A stretch of DNA of 21,949 nt from JBCBKL01 sp963922565. Its GTDB lineage: Bacteria; Pseudomonadota; Alphaproteobacteria; Rhodobacterales; Rhodobacteraceae. Location of the stretch: positions 1 through 21,949 of the forward strand of contig CAWUIQ010000056.1 in assembly GCA_963922565.1 (NCBI GenBank), written 5' to 3'. Each line of letters starts with the position of its first letter. Position 1 is the first letter of the stretch. Made by a program: the position numbers and the translations under genes. The notes below the pieces were generated by a model. It was not told where the DNA came from. It made no database searches and saw only the letters and a program-made list of their open reading frames with translations. Below are positions 14,327-21,949 of this stretch, in pieces.

Positions 14327-14989
14327 ATGCCTGACGGGTTCGAACAGATGGTCGATGAGGCGTCGCAGTTCTTTGGCGAATTAGAGGCCAATAACGAAAA
14401 GCCGTTCTACGAGGCCAACAAGGATCGCTATACAAGCGCCATCCGAAAGCCCGCAGAACTATTCGCAGATCTGGTGGCCGAGGATCTGAACCGCCTGACC
14501 GGCAGGTCGCACAAACCCAAGGTTTTTCGCATTCATCGTGATGTGCGGTTTTCAAAGGACAAGACGCCCTACAACACCCATTTGCACCTGATGTGGAGCC
14601 CGCCTGACGCCAGTCCGATTGTGCCTATCTGGTTCTGGGGCTTGGCCAAGAGCTATTTCATCATCGGCATGGGGATGGCGGGGCTGAAAGGGGATTGGCT
14701 GACCCGGTATCGCCAGATGATTGATGATGCAGGCGATGAGATCGCGCAGGCGCTCGACCATATCGGGTCTGACGCGGATGCTTCGCTCTCAGATTGGGGG
14801 GCCGAGCCGCTGAAGCGTGTGCCGAAGCCCTATGACCAGGACCACGCCCAAGCGGATTTGCTGCGTCGAAAGAGCCTCGTGGTTAATGCACCCTTACCGG
14901 GCGACTGGAGAGAGACCGGGCTTGTGAAGGCCACGAATGCGAGAATGTCCCAGCTCATGCCGCTCTATTCCGTGCTGATGCAGAATTAA
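14327..14989 (+). CDS. DUF2461 family protein
   Basis: A 220-aa soluble protein of the DUF2461 (TIGR02453) family, whose function is not known. Recognisable parts are the N-terminal FFGELEANNEKPFYEANKDRY, the central FRIHRDVRFSKDKTPYNTHL and the C-terminal WRETGLVKATNARMSQLMPL. The family has no established catalytic residues. The start follows a strong AGGAGGGA Shine-Dalgarno 5 nt upstream; the frame is open further upstream but without a ribosome-binding site and overlapping the divergent gene's promoter. No operon partner follows directly. Confidence 0.88.
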   Translation: MPDGFEQMVDEASQFFGELEANNEKPFYEANKDRYTSAIRKPAELFADLVAEDLNRLTGRSHKPKVFRIHRDVRFSKDKTPYNTHLHLMWSPPDASPIVPIWFWGLAKSYFIIGMGMAGLKGDWLTRYRQMIDDAGDEIAQALDHIGSDADASLSDWGAEPLKRVPKPYDQDHAQADLLRRKSLVVNAPLPGDWRETGLVKATNARMSQLMPLYSVLMQN

Positions 14990-15096
14990 TCATCTATCTA
15001 TTCACGTCCGGCGTGTAGTGCCGGGTAAGGAATACCGGATCTTTCTGCATGAGCGGAATTCTGCTATGAATAGTTCATATTGGAGGAAGGATTTTA

Positions 15097-15528
15097 GTGA
15101 TGATTATCAGGTCTATCAGCGAATTACTCGCTGGGCGTCAACTTATTACCATCGATCACTGCGCCACTGTCGAAGATGCATGCGCTCTCATGGATGACCA
15201 CAATATCGGTGCGCTTGTCGTGACGGACAGCACGGGGATGTGCGGGATCCTGAGCGAGCGGGACGTAATCCGCCGGTGGATGGCCAGGGGATTGGTCACC
15301 GAGGCCACGCAGGTCTTCGAGATCATGACCCCGAACCCTATCAGTATCGGGATTCAGCAAAGCATCGCGGACGCGTTGTCGATCATGCTGGACAAGGGGT
15401 TTCGCCATGTGCCGGTCATTGATCGCATCGGTGCTGCTGTAGGGATGATCTCTCTGCGTGACATCCCGAACGAGTATCGGGTCATGGTGGAACGGTTCAG
15501 ATCGTATCAGCACGCGGCGGCCGAGTAG
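15097..15528 (+). CDS. Two-CBS-domain protein
   Basis: A 143-aa cytoplasmic protein formed by a CBS pair (Bateman module): CBS1 at about 12-65 with TVEDACALMDDHNIGALVV and GILSERDVIRR, CBS2 at about 75-130 with SIADALSIMLDKGFRHVPV and GMISLRDI. Such modules bind adenosine nucleotides and act as energy sensors, but no effector domain is attached, so the target is unknown. GGAGGAAGG lies 6 nt before GTG (15097) and 9 nt before the ATG immediately after it (15100); either can start. It is monocistronic, with a terminator-like hairpin 84 bp downstream. Confidence 0.88.
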   Translation: MMIIRSISELLAGRQLITIDHCATVEDACALMDDHNIGALVVTDSTGMCGILSERDVIRRWMARGLVTEATQVFEIMTPNPISIGIQQSIADALSIMLDKGFRHVPVIDRIGAAVGMISLRDIPNEYRVMVERFRSYQHAAAE

Positions 15529-15611
15529 GTCACCGACCAGAAGATTATTCATTGGTAAGGCAAAGCAGTCCTCCCATTGCCTTGGGTAACGAGGGGTATC
15601 TTAACTAGTGC

Positions 15612-15643
15612 GCTCCGCGAGCTGACGCCCGCGGGGCCTTTTT
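15612..15643 (+). terminator. Rho-independent terminator after the CBS gene
   Basis: GCTCCGCG at 15612-15619 pairs with CGCGGGGC at 15630-15637 (one G-T pair), with a 10-nt loop, followed by a run of five T at 15639-15643. It fits the end of plus-strand transcription from the CBS gene. Confidence 0.65.
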
Positions 15644-15653
15644 GCCGGAAATG

Positions 15654-15685
15654 AAAAGGCCGCGCTCATGCTTGGGCGCGGCCTT
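15654..15685 (-). terminator. Rho-independent terminator of the xdh/BMP transporter operon
   Basis: AAGGCCGCGC (15656-15665) and GCGCGGCCTT (15676-15685) form a perfect 10-bp stem with a 10-nt loop. Read on the minus strand the stem ends in TTTT (15657-15654), 25 bp after the stop of the binding-protein gene. It closes the long leftward operon. Confidence 0.75.
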
Positions 15686-15709
15686 AATACTTTGCGATGG
15701 CGCTAAGGG

Positions 15710-16783
15710 TTACTGCGGGATTTCGCCCTGCAGACCTTCGACATAGAAGTTCATGCCGGCCAGCGTGCCGTCATCCGCTACCTCGCCTTCGGCCAGCCAG
15801 GCGCTGCCGTCCTGCTTGTTCAGCGGGCCGGTGAAGGGGTGGTACTCACCTGCGCCGATCGCGTCACGCATCGCTTCGGCTTCGGCCTTCACGTCGGCCG
15901 GAACGGCGTCGGTGATCTCACCGATCTTGACCATACCGGTGCTGATGCCGTCCCACGTGTCGACGCTTTCCCATGTGCCGTCCATGACAGCTTTTACGCG
16001 GTCAACATAGTAGGGCGCCCAGTTGTCGATGATTGACGAAACCCGCGGGAACGGCCCGAACTGCGCCATGTCCGAAGCCTGACCAAAGGTGATGACGTTG
16101 CCCGCCTCTTGTGCGGCGGCCTGCGGCGCAGTCGAGTCGGTGTGTTGCAGCACCACGTCAGCGCCCTGGCTGATCAGGGTGCGGGCTGCTTCCGCCTCTT
16201 TGGCGGGGTCGAACCACGTGTAGACCCAGACGATCTTGAACTCGACATCCGGGTTAACCTTTTGTGCGTGGATGTAGGCGGCGTTGATGCCGCGGATCAC
16301 TTCGGGGATCGGATAAGAGCCGATATAGCCAATGACGTTCGACTTGGTCATCTTGCCGGCGATGTGCCCCTGAACCGCGCGGCCTTCGTAAAAGCGGGCA
16401 GAATAGGTGCTGACGTTGTCGGCCCGCTTGTATCCGGTGGCATGTTCGAATTTCACGTCCGGAAATTTCTTGGCCACGTTGATCGTCGGATCCATGTAGC
16501 CGAACGAAGTGGTAAAGATCAGGTCGGCCCCATCCAGCGCCATCTGCGTCATCACCCGTTCGCTGTCCGGGCCCTCGGCCACGTTCTCGACATAGACGGT
16601 TTCGACCTGGTCGCCGAACGCCTCTTCGACCGCGAGGCGGCCCTGATCGTGTTCATAGGTCCAGCCGCCATCACCGACCGGGCCAACATAGACAAAGCCC
16701 ACCTTTGTCTTGTCCTGCGCCCAGGCGCCCCCAGCAACACCCAGAGCCAGCACCGCGCTGGCCAGAATTCTTCCCAGTTTCAT
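15710..16783 (-). CDS. BMP-family ABC transporter substrate-binding protein (purine/nucleoside type)
   Basis: A 357-aa periplasmic binding protein of the Bmp/PnrA-like family, which binds purine nucleosides or related bases. Residues 1-22 are a signal peptide (ILASAVLALGVAGGAWA-Q). There is no lipobox Cys, so the protein is free in the periplasm. Family marks include VGFVYVGPVGDGGWTYEHDQGR just after the signal, IFTTSFGYMD, YIGSYPIPEVIRGINA and VLQHTDSTAPQAAAQE. The ATG at 16781-16783 is preceded by GGGGAGA at 8 nt; upstream in-frame codons have no such site. It is last in the xdhB-xdhC-ATPase-permease-permease operon, which supports a purine substrate. Being last before a terminator, it may be made in excess by processing, but nothing in the sequence proves that. 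Confidence 0.9.
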   Translation of the reverse strand: MKLGRILASAVLALGVAGGAWAQDKTKVGFVYVGPVGDGGWTYEHDQGRLAVEEAFGDQVETVYVENVAEGPDSERVMTQMALDGADLIFTTSFGYMDPTINVAKKFPDVKFEHATGYKRADNVSTYSARFYEGRAVQGHIAGKMTKSNVIGYIGSYPIPEVIRGINAAYIHAQKVNPDVEFKIVWVYTWFDPAKEAEAARTLISQGADVVLQHTDSTAPQAAAQEAGNVITFGQASDMAQFGPFPRVSSIIDNWAPYYVDRVKAVMDGTWESVDTWDGISTGMVKIGEITDAVPADVKAEAEAMRDAIGAGEYHPFTGPLNKQDGSAWLAEGEVADDGTLAGMNFYVEGLQGEIPQ

Positions 16784-16811
16784 TAAGGTTATCTCCCCGA
16801 TTGTTGGCCTC

Positions 16812-17732
16812 TTATCCCGAGGCATGGAATATGCGCCCAAGGCAGCCAGGGGCGCGGGATTTGTCCGCCGACAGGATCACCAGAACGACGATCGTGACGA
16901 TGTAGGGCGACATTGCCAGATACTCGACAGGAATGGCAACGCCCGCTCCTTGCAGGTTCAACTGGAGCTGGGTAATGCCGCCGAAAAGATAAGCACCGAT
17001 CAGAACGCGCCATGGCTTCCAACTGGCAAAGACGACAAGGGCCAGTGCGATCCACCCGATCCCCGCCGTCATTCCTTCGGTCCATTGGGGCACCCGGACA
17101 AGGCTGATATAGGCGCCACCCAGACCGGCGCAGGCCCCGCCGAACATGATGGCCATCGTCCGGACCCGCCGCACCTTGTAGCCAAGGGCATGGGCGGCGT
17201 CATGGTTTTCGCCGACGGCCTTCAGGATCAGACCCGCCCGGGTGAATTTCAGAACGGCCCAGACACCGGCAACAGTCAGAAGGCCGACATAGACGAGCCA
17301 GTCGTGGCCAAAAAGGATGGGGCCAAGAACGGGCAGACCGCTCAGCGCCTCGAACGGTCCCGCCCCGATCGCGGGTGGCTTGATGCCCACATAGGACTGT
17401 CCCAGCAGCGCCGAGATCCCCAGCCCGAACAGCGTCAGGCCTAGACCCGAGGCCACCTGATTGGCCAGCGCGATCTGGGTGAGGAAGGCGAAAAGCAGGG
17501 AAAGGGCCGCCCCACCCACGGCCGCCATGACGAACCCCAGCAGCGGAGATCCGGAATTGACCGCAATGATGAATCCGCACACGGCACCCGTAATCATCAT
17601 TCCCTCGACGCCAAGATTCAGAACGCCCGCCCGTTCGGCCACCAACTCACCGGTCGCGGCCAGCAAGACGGGTGTTGCCGCGGCGATCATGGCGGCGATC
17701 AGAAGGACGGGGTTGATGGCGGAAAGATCCAT
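16812..17732 (-). CDS. ABC transporter permease (BPD_transp_2), second of two
   Basis: A 306-aa inner-membrane permease with about 8-9 hydrophobic segments, of the BPD_transp_2 family that serves BMP-type nucleoside importers. The LNLGVEGMMITGAV region near 38-51 and the cytoplasmic ATPase-coupling stretch ENHDAAHALGYKVRRVRTMAIMFGGACAGLGGAY are diagnostic. Its ATG (17730-17732) overlaps the stop of the preceding permease (TGATG), so they are translationally coupled; the frame stays open far upstream but that part is only the shadow of the first permease. It would form the channel as a heterodimer with the other permease. Confidence 0.9.
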   Translation of the reverse strand: MDLSAINPVLLIAAMIAAATPVLLAATGELVAERAGVLNLGVEGMMITGAVCGFIIAVNSGSPLLGFVMAAVGGAALSLLFAFLTQIALANQVASGLGLTLFGLGISALLGQSYVGIKPPAIGAGPFEALSGLPVLGPILFGHDWLVYVGLLTVAGVWAVLKFTRAGLILKAVGENHDAAHALGYKVRRVRTMAIMFGGACAGLGGAYISLVRVPQWTEGMTAGIGWIALALVVFASWKPWRVLIGAYLFGGITQLQLNLQGAGVAIPVEYLAMSPYIVTIVVLVILSADKSRAPGCLGRIFHASG

Positions 17733-18814
17733 CAGGCCACCCTCGCCAGGCCGAGCCGCAGCCGGTAATTCGTCAGCAAATCGAAGGCCAAAAGAAAGAA
17801 CAGCAGCATCCCCTGGAACACCTGGATGGCCGCTGCAGGCAGACCCAGCTGCGATTGCGCGATATCCCCCCCGATGTAAGTGAGCGCCATCAGCAACCCG
17901 GCCGCCAAAATCCCCAACGGGTTCAGCCGGCCCAGAAAGGCAACGATGATCGCCGTGAACCCGTAGCCGACATTGAAATCGATCGTCACCTGACCCGCTG
18001 GGCCTGCAACCTCGAACATCCCTGCCAGCCCGGCCAGCAACCCCGACATCCCGAGGCAAAAGAGAACCAGTCGGGCCGGTCGCACACCGCCAAACTGCGC
18101 GGCCCGAGGCGCGTCGCCGGTCACGCGAATGGCAAAGCCCAGCTGGTGGCGTGCCAGCAGGACATAGGCAAAAATCACAGCGATGAACGCCACGACGACA
18201 CCCCAATGCATGCCCGTTCCGGCAATCAGCTCGGCATTGTGGGCGCTGGAATACTGCTGCAGGTTCCGGCTGCCCGGAAAGCCGAAGCCCTCGGGGTTCT
18301 TCATCGCGCCCAGGGCCATCGAGGCCAGCAGCTGTTCAGCGACATAGACCAGCATCAGCGAAACAAGGATTTCGTTCGTGCCGAATTGCACGCGTAGGAC
18401 GGCCGGGATCATGGCCCAAAGCCACCCGCCCAATGCGCCCGCGAGGACCATCAGAGGGAAGATCACGACGCTCTCAACCGGGTAGAATGCCAGCGCAACA
18501 CCCGCCCCGCACAAGGCACCGACGATGTACTGACCCTCCGCTCCGATGTTCCAGATGCCCGCCCTGAACCCCAGAGCGAGCCCAACGGCAATCAAAACAA
18601 GCGGTGCCGCTTTCACCAGCAATTGCGGCCGGTAATAGAATGCGAATTCCCCGAACAGCGGTTCCCAGAACACCGTTAGGATTGCTTCGACCGGGTTCTT
18701 GCCAAGGGCTGCAAACAGCACACCGCCAAAAATCATCGTTGCCACGACGGCGAGAAAGGGGGTCGCCCAAGCCATGCTCGGGCTGGGTTCGCGCCGCTTC
18801 TCAAGGCGGATCAT
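17732..18814 (-). CDS. ABC transporter permease (BPD_transp_2), first of two
   Basis: A 360-aa inner-membrane protein with a cytoplasmic basic N-terminus (MIRLEKRREPS) and about 9-10 membrane segments. The family block LGFRAGIWNIGAEGQYIVGAL (about 81-101) and the coupling loop IRVTGDAPRAAQFGGVRPARL are typical of the larger permease of nucleoside/BMP importers. It precedes and overlaps the second permease, and starts 45 bp after the ATPase stop. Length and order match the YufP/YufQ-type permease pairs. Confidence 0.9.
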   Translation of the reverse strand: MIRLEKRREPSPSMAWATPFLAVVATMIFGGVLFAALGKNPVEAILTVFWEPLFGEFAFYYRPQLLVKAAPLVLIAVGLALGFRAGIWNIGAEGQYIVGALCGAGVALAFYPVESVVIFPLMVLAGALGGWLWAMIPAVLRVQFGTNEILVSLMLVYVAEQLLASMALGAMKNPEGFGFPGSRNLQQYSSAHNAELIAGTGMHWGVVVAFIAVIFAYVLLARHQLGFAIRVTGDAPRAAQFGGVRPARLVLFCLGMSGLLAGLAGMFEVAGPAGQVTIDFNVGYGFTAIIVAFLGRLNPLGILAAGLLMALTYIGGDIAQSQLGLPAAAIQVFQGMLLFFLLAFDLLTNYRLRLGLARVA

Positions 18815-18859
18815 GTGACGATCCCTTCACTGTTCCAAAAATACTCAAAGGCCCACGGT

Positions 18860-20377
18860 TCAGACATGTGCGACCTCCATCCCATGGGCACCACCCAGCA
18901 TGAGGCCGATCTGGTCGACGTCCAGATCTTCGATGGACATCGGTTCAGACAGACGCCCTTCGTTCAGGGCGGCAAAGCGATCCGAGATTTCCATCAGCTC
19001 ATCCAGGTCCTGACTGATGACCACGACGGCGGCACCACCCGTGGCCAGCGCCATCAATGCGGCGCGGATGGCAGCAGCTGCTGCGGCATCGACCCCCCAT
19101 GTCGGCTGGTTCACGACCAGAACGTCCGGACGTTGCAGCACCTCGCGGCCGATGACGAATTTCTGCAGATTGCCGCCGGAGAGCGACCGGGCGGCGTTTT
19201 GCGGGCCCGGCGTGCGGACGTCGAAATGTTCGATGATGCGCTCGGCAAATCCGCGGGCCGCACCCCAGTCCACAAGGCCGCGTCGGACAAGCCCCTCTCG
19301 GGCCGCTCCGGTCAGCAAGGCGTTCTCGGTCAGTGACATGTCCGGGGCAGCGGCATGGCCCAACCGCTCTTCGGGGGCAGCCAGCAGGCCAAGACGGCGG
19401 CGTGCGTTTGGCCCCAACTTCCCGATATCGGCACCCCGCAGCATCATCGTGCCGGGTGGGCTGCCCCTTTCCCCCGAAAGGACCGCAAGCAGTTCGTCCT
19501 GTCCGTTTCCTGCAACACCACCAATACCCAGAACTTCGCCTTCGCGCACGGTGAGCGACAGGTCCCGCAGCGGCATGCCAAAGGCACTTTGCGCGGGCAG
19601 GGACAGCGCCTCGATTTCCAGTACCGGATCACCCGGTGTCACGCTTTGGCGTTCGGGCATCGTCAATCCGCGCCCGACCATCATCTCGGCCAGCTCTCGC
19701 GCCGATGTCTGCCGTGGATCGCAGGTGCCGACAACCTTGCCACCGCGGAGGATCGTCGCGCTGTCGCAGAGTGTCCTGATCTCTTCGAGCTTGTGCGAGA
19801 TATAGAGGATCGCCGTGCCTTCGGCGCTCAGTTTCTTCAATGTCTTGAACAGGATCGCCACCTCTTGCGGCGTGAGAACACTGGTTGGCTCGTCCATAAT
19901 AAGGAGCTTCGGCTCCCCCAAAAGACACCGGATGATTTCGACCCGCTGCCGTTCACCGGCCGAGAGATCCCCCACGATGCGTTCGGGCGCGAGTGGCAGG
20001 CCATAGGTTTCCGAAACGGCCCGGATCTGAGATGCCAAGGCGCGCATGGCGGGCGGGTTTTCCATCCCCAGGGCGATGTTTTCGGCCACCGTCAGCGCTT
20101 CAAAGAGGGAAAAGTGCTGGAACACCATCCCGACGCCAGCCAGCCGCGCGGCATGGGGATCGGCCGGGGCGAAGGGCGCGCAGGACATCTCCATCGACCC
20201 CGCATCCGGTTTGACGAGACCGTAGATCATCTTGACGAGGGTCGACTTGCCCGCGCCGTTTTCGCCCAGCAGTGCATGAACCTCTCCGGCATTGATCGAC
20301 AGACCGACAGCATCGTTCGCGACGACGCCCGGATAGGCTTTGGTCAATCCCTCAAGGCGGAGCAGAGCGCCCGTCAT
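18860..20377 (-). CDS. ABC transporter ATPase with two nucleotide-binding domains (purine/nucleoside importer)
   Basis: A 505-aa fused double ATPase. NBD1 is complete: Walker A GENGAGKST at 38-46, signature LSAGERQR at 138-145, Walker B LLIMDEPTS at 158-166 and the H-loop in YISHK. NBD2 is degenerate: its Walker A reads GVAGNGQDE (287-295) with no Lys-Ser, and its Walker B ends in NQP (Q424) in place of the catalytic Glu, though SLSGGNLQK at 398-406 is intact. This asymmetry is usual in the YufO/RbsA-like import ATPases, where one site hydrolyses ATP. The start codon overlaps the xdhC stop by 4 bp (ATGA). It energises the two permeases that follow. Confidence 0.92.
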   Translation of the reverse strand: MTGALLRLEGLTKAYPGVVANDAVGLSINAGEVHALLGENGAGKSTLVKMIYGLVKPDAGSMEMSCAPFAPADPHAARLAGVGMVFQHFSLFEALTVAENIALGMENPPAMRALASQIRAVSETYGLPLAPERIVGDLSAGERQRVEIIRCLLGEPKLLIMDEPTSVLTPQEVAILFKTLKKLSAEGTAILYISHKLEEIRTLCDSATILRGGKVVGTCDPRQTSARELAEMMVGRGLTMPERQSVTPGDPVLEIEALSLPAQSAFGMPLRDLSLTVREGEVLGIGGVAGNGQDELLAVLSGERGSPPGTMMLRGADIGKLGPNARRRLGLLAAPEERLGHAAAPDMSLTENALLTGAAREGLVRRGLVDWGAARGFAERIIEHFDVRTPGPQNAARSLSGGNLQKFVIGREVLQRPDVLVVNQPTWGVDAAAAAAIRAALMALATGGAAVVVISQDLDELMEISDRFAALNEGRLSEPMSIEDLDVDQIGLMLGGAHGMEVAHV

Positions 20378-21297
20378 TCATGTCCCCCAGTTGCGCTCTT
20401 GGTCGGCGCTGCCGTCTTTAGTAACGCCTGTGCCACGCCGATCGCAATGGCCTGCGGGTGTTTACCCAGCGAAGGGTCACCGATCGGGCAGGTGATGCGT
20501 GCTATCTGATCATCGCTGTGGCCAAGGGCGGAGAGCCGCGACCGGAATCGTGCCCACTTCGTCTTGGATCCGATCAGGCCCGCGAAACGAAAGCCCCTGC
20601 GCAGTGCCGCGTGGCAGAGCGCGAGGTCGAGATCATGATCATGGGTCATGATGAAGTGTGTGGCATCATCGGTTGCCTCGGCGACGATATCGACCGGATC
20701 ACCAAGATGCGCCTCAACTGTCTCAGGCAGGCCGGTAATCCAATCGGGTCGAGGATCGACAACGTGGACATCATAGTCCGCGATCGGGGCCAGCAGGGCG
20801 GCCAACGCCCGCCCCACATGGCCAGCCCCATGGATGAACACTGCGGTGCCCGGCGCGCCGATACGCTCGATCAGCCATCCCTGTCGCCATTGAAAAACCT
20901 GTCCCGCTTCCAGCCGACGCAGGGCGACAGGGGGGATTTCATCGGGCGCTGCTTGGACGGGCCGGGCGAAATGGTCCTCGCCCAACTGGGCCACCGCGTT
21001 CTGGTCGAAGATCTCCGTCACAATGCTGACAGCGCCGCCACAGCACTGGTTCAATTGTGGGCCAAGGGCGGCCTTGTCGAGCCGTCGACCCTTGCCTTCC
21101 GCCAGCATCGCGCGCGCCACTGAAATGGCCTCGAATTCAAGGCGACCGCCGCCAATCGTTCCGGAAAAACCGTCGGCCCAAACCAACATCGCCGTGCCCG
21201 GGCCCCGGGGGGTCGAGCCCTTTGCTGCAACGATCACGACGCGGGCAACCCGACCATGTGTGGCTGCCGCCTGTCGAAGCTTCGCAAGATCCAGCAT
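20374..21297 (-). CDS. xdhC: Xanthine dehydrogenase accessory protein XdhC
   Basis: A 307-aa cytoplasmic chaperone that binds the molybdenum cofactor, protects its sulfurated form and inserts it into xanthine dehydrogenase. The N-terminal XdhC_CoxI domain carries KGSTPRGPGTAMLV (26-39), GTIGGGRLEFEA (46-57) and the Cys pair CCGG at 85-88, cofactor-binding in the Rhodobacter protein. The C-terminal Rossmann domain starts with IHGAGHVGRALA at 155-166 and contains MTHDHDLDL and GLIGSKTKWARFRSRL. Its ATG overlaps the xdhB stop by one base (TGATG) and its stop overlaps the ATPase start by four. Confidence 0.93.
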   Translation of the reverse strand: MLDLAKLRQAAATHGRVARVVIVAAKGSTPRGPGTAMLVWADGFSGTIGGGRLEFEAISVARAMLAEGKGRRLDKAALGPQLNQCCGGAVSIVTEIFDQNAVAQLGEDHFARPVQAAPDEIPPVALRRLEAGQVFQWRQGWLIERIGAPGTAVFIHGAGHVGRALAALLAPIADYDVHVVDPRPDWITGLPETVEAHLGDPVDIVAEATDDATHFIMTHDHDLDLALCHAALRRGFRFAGLIGSKTKWARFRSRLSALGHSDDQIARITCPIGDPSLGKHPQAIAIGVAQALLKTAAPTKSATGGHE

Positions 21298-21949
21298 CAG
21301 CCCCGGGCGCGGGCAATCGCCGCCAGAACCGCCTCGGGCGTCGCGGGGGCCTGCAGATCAGGATAGTTGCGACCGCAATAGGCGCAGGCGTCTGCCAGCG
21401 CGAAAAAGACCGACATACCCAGCATGAAGGGCGGTTCGCCCACGGCCTTGGATTTGTAGATCGTGTCGGCCCGGTTTTCGCCTTCCCATAGCGTCACGTT
21501 GAAGACGTCCGGCCGGTCCGAACAGGCCGGGATCTTGTAGGTCGATGGCGCGTGGGTTCGAAGGCGGCCGGCTTCGTCCCAGACAAGCTCCTCCATGGTC
21601 AGCCATCCGGCGCCCTGTACGAAACCGCCCTCGATCTGGCCGGTGTCCAAAGCTGGGTTCAGCGACGCGCCTGCATCGTGCAGGATATCCGTGCGCAGGA
21701 TACGGTTTTCACCGGTGAGCGTATCAATCACGACCTCCGAGATCGCGGCACCATAGGCGAAATAATAAAACGGCCTGCCCTCACCCTTGATCCGGTCCCA
21801 GCGGATGTCGGGTGTCTTGTAAAACCCGGTCGCCGACAGGCTGACCCGGCCCATGTAGGCCTGCTTGGCCGCCTCTTCGAAGGTGTAGGTCTGTCCCGGC
21901 GTTTCGACAGATCCATCCGCGAAACGGACTTCATCGGGACGGCATTGAT
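21297..21949 (-). CDS. xdhB: Xanthine dehydrogenase molybdopterin-binding subunit XdhB, C-terminal part
   Basis: Only the last 217 codons lie in the window; the frame is open to the right edge, beginning QCRPDEVRFADGS. It is the end of the large molybdenum subunit that oxidises hypoxanthine and xanthine to urate. RPFYYFAYGAAISEVVID, DAGASLNPALDTGQIEGGFVQG and SKAVGEPPFMLG are conserved; the Glu of AVGEPP corresponds to the catalytic base of xanthine oxidoreductases (Glu1261 in the bovine enzyme). The internal ATG at 21852-21854 is not a start. xdhC follows with a one-base overlap. The small subunit XdhA should lie just beyond the window. Confidence 0.93.
   Translation of the reverse strand, partial: QCRPDEVRFADGSVETPGQTYTFEEAAKQAYMGRVSLSATGFYKTPDIRWDRIKGEGRPFYYFAYGAAISEVVIDTLTGENRILRTDILHDAGASLNPALDTGQIEGGFVQGAGWLTMEELVWDEAGRLRTHAPSTYKIPACSDRPDVFNVTLWEGENRADTIYKSKAVGEPPFMLGMSVFFALADACAYCGRNYPDLQAPATPEAVLAAIARARG

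Noticed and set aside
15007..15025. Hairpin CCGGC-GTGTAGT-GCCGG after the DUF2461 gene as a terminator
   Set aside because: The stem is only 5-6 bp and no T-run follows.
16109..16786. A 225-codon frame antisense to the BMP-protein gene
   Set aside because: A shadow of the real gene; low-complexity Asp/Val/Gly composition and no ribosome-binding site.
17733..18206. N-terminal extension of the second permease
   Set aside because: The frame is open upstream, but that part encodes no membrane-like sequence and overlaps the first permease; the TGATG junction gives the start at 17732.
18860..20377. Broken second ATPase domain as a sign of a pseudogene
   Set aside because: Loss of Walker A Lys in the second domain is normal for this import-ATPase subfamily, and the frame is intact.
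19355..20509. A 384-codon frame antisense to the ABC ATPase
   Set aside because: It is antisense to clear Walker and signature motifs and spans two real genes; no domain is seen in it.
1..21949. CRISPR array, insertion sequence or prophage genes
   Set aside because: No regular repeat-spacer array, transposase, integrase or phage structural gene is visible on either strand.

Overview
The window looks like chromosome of an alphaproteobacterium of the Rhodobacteraceae (roseobacter-type). The core is visibly GC-rich with strong third-position GC. The gene set is typical of that group: a dimethylglycine-dehydrogenase-like FAD/GcvT protein, a stand-alone Hint_2 protein, a D-glycerate dehydrogenase next to gamma-glutamyltransferase, and an xdh operon joined to a BMP-type purine transporter. 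This assignment rests on gene content; no marker gene is present.

Left end (1-2108) is accessory DNA with visibly lower GC. A tRNA-Gln(UUG) gene lies on the minus strand (2034-2108). The last 19 bp of its 3' end, including the CCA, are repeated exactly at 476-494. The 1.56 kb between the two copies has the layout of an integrated mini-element. It carries only a two-gene operon: a Panacea-domain (DUF4065/SocA-like) antitoxin followed by an unrecognised 241-aa protein, the presumed toxin. There is no integrase. Just inside both ends are repeats of TGTTGCGGGA placed like arm-type integrase-binding sites. This non-autonomous, tRNA-targeted toxin-antitoxin cassette is the most interesting object in the window. 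Bases 1-475 hold nothing I can name.

2272-8866: a minus-strand exported SH3-domain protein, then a plus-strand operon of D-glycerate dehydrogenase/glyoxylate reductase, gamma-glutamyltransferase, FAD-linked D-lactate dehydrogenase-type oxidase and an exported Spondin_N protein, with short gaps and one 4-bp overlap. A possible 50-codon ORF and an unknown exported 294-aa protein follow.

8986-14989: a DMGDH/sarcosine-dehydrogenase-like enzyme and a Hint_2 protein on the plus strand. These converge tail to tail with a minus-strand pair (aldo/keto reductase, then DAO-family FAD oxidase). A plus-strand DUF2461 protein follows.

15097-21949: a two-CBS-domain protein on plus, two terminator-like hairpins, and a long minus-strand operon read leftward: xdhB (cut by the window end), xdhC, double-NBD ABC ATPase, two BPD_transp_2 permeases and a BMP-family binding protein. 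Coupling to xanthine dehydrogenase maturation points to uptake and oxidation of purines or purine nucleosides.
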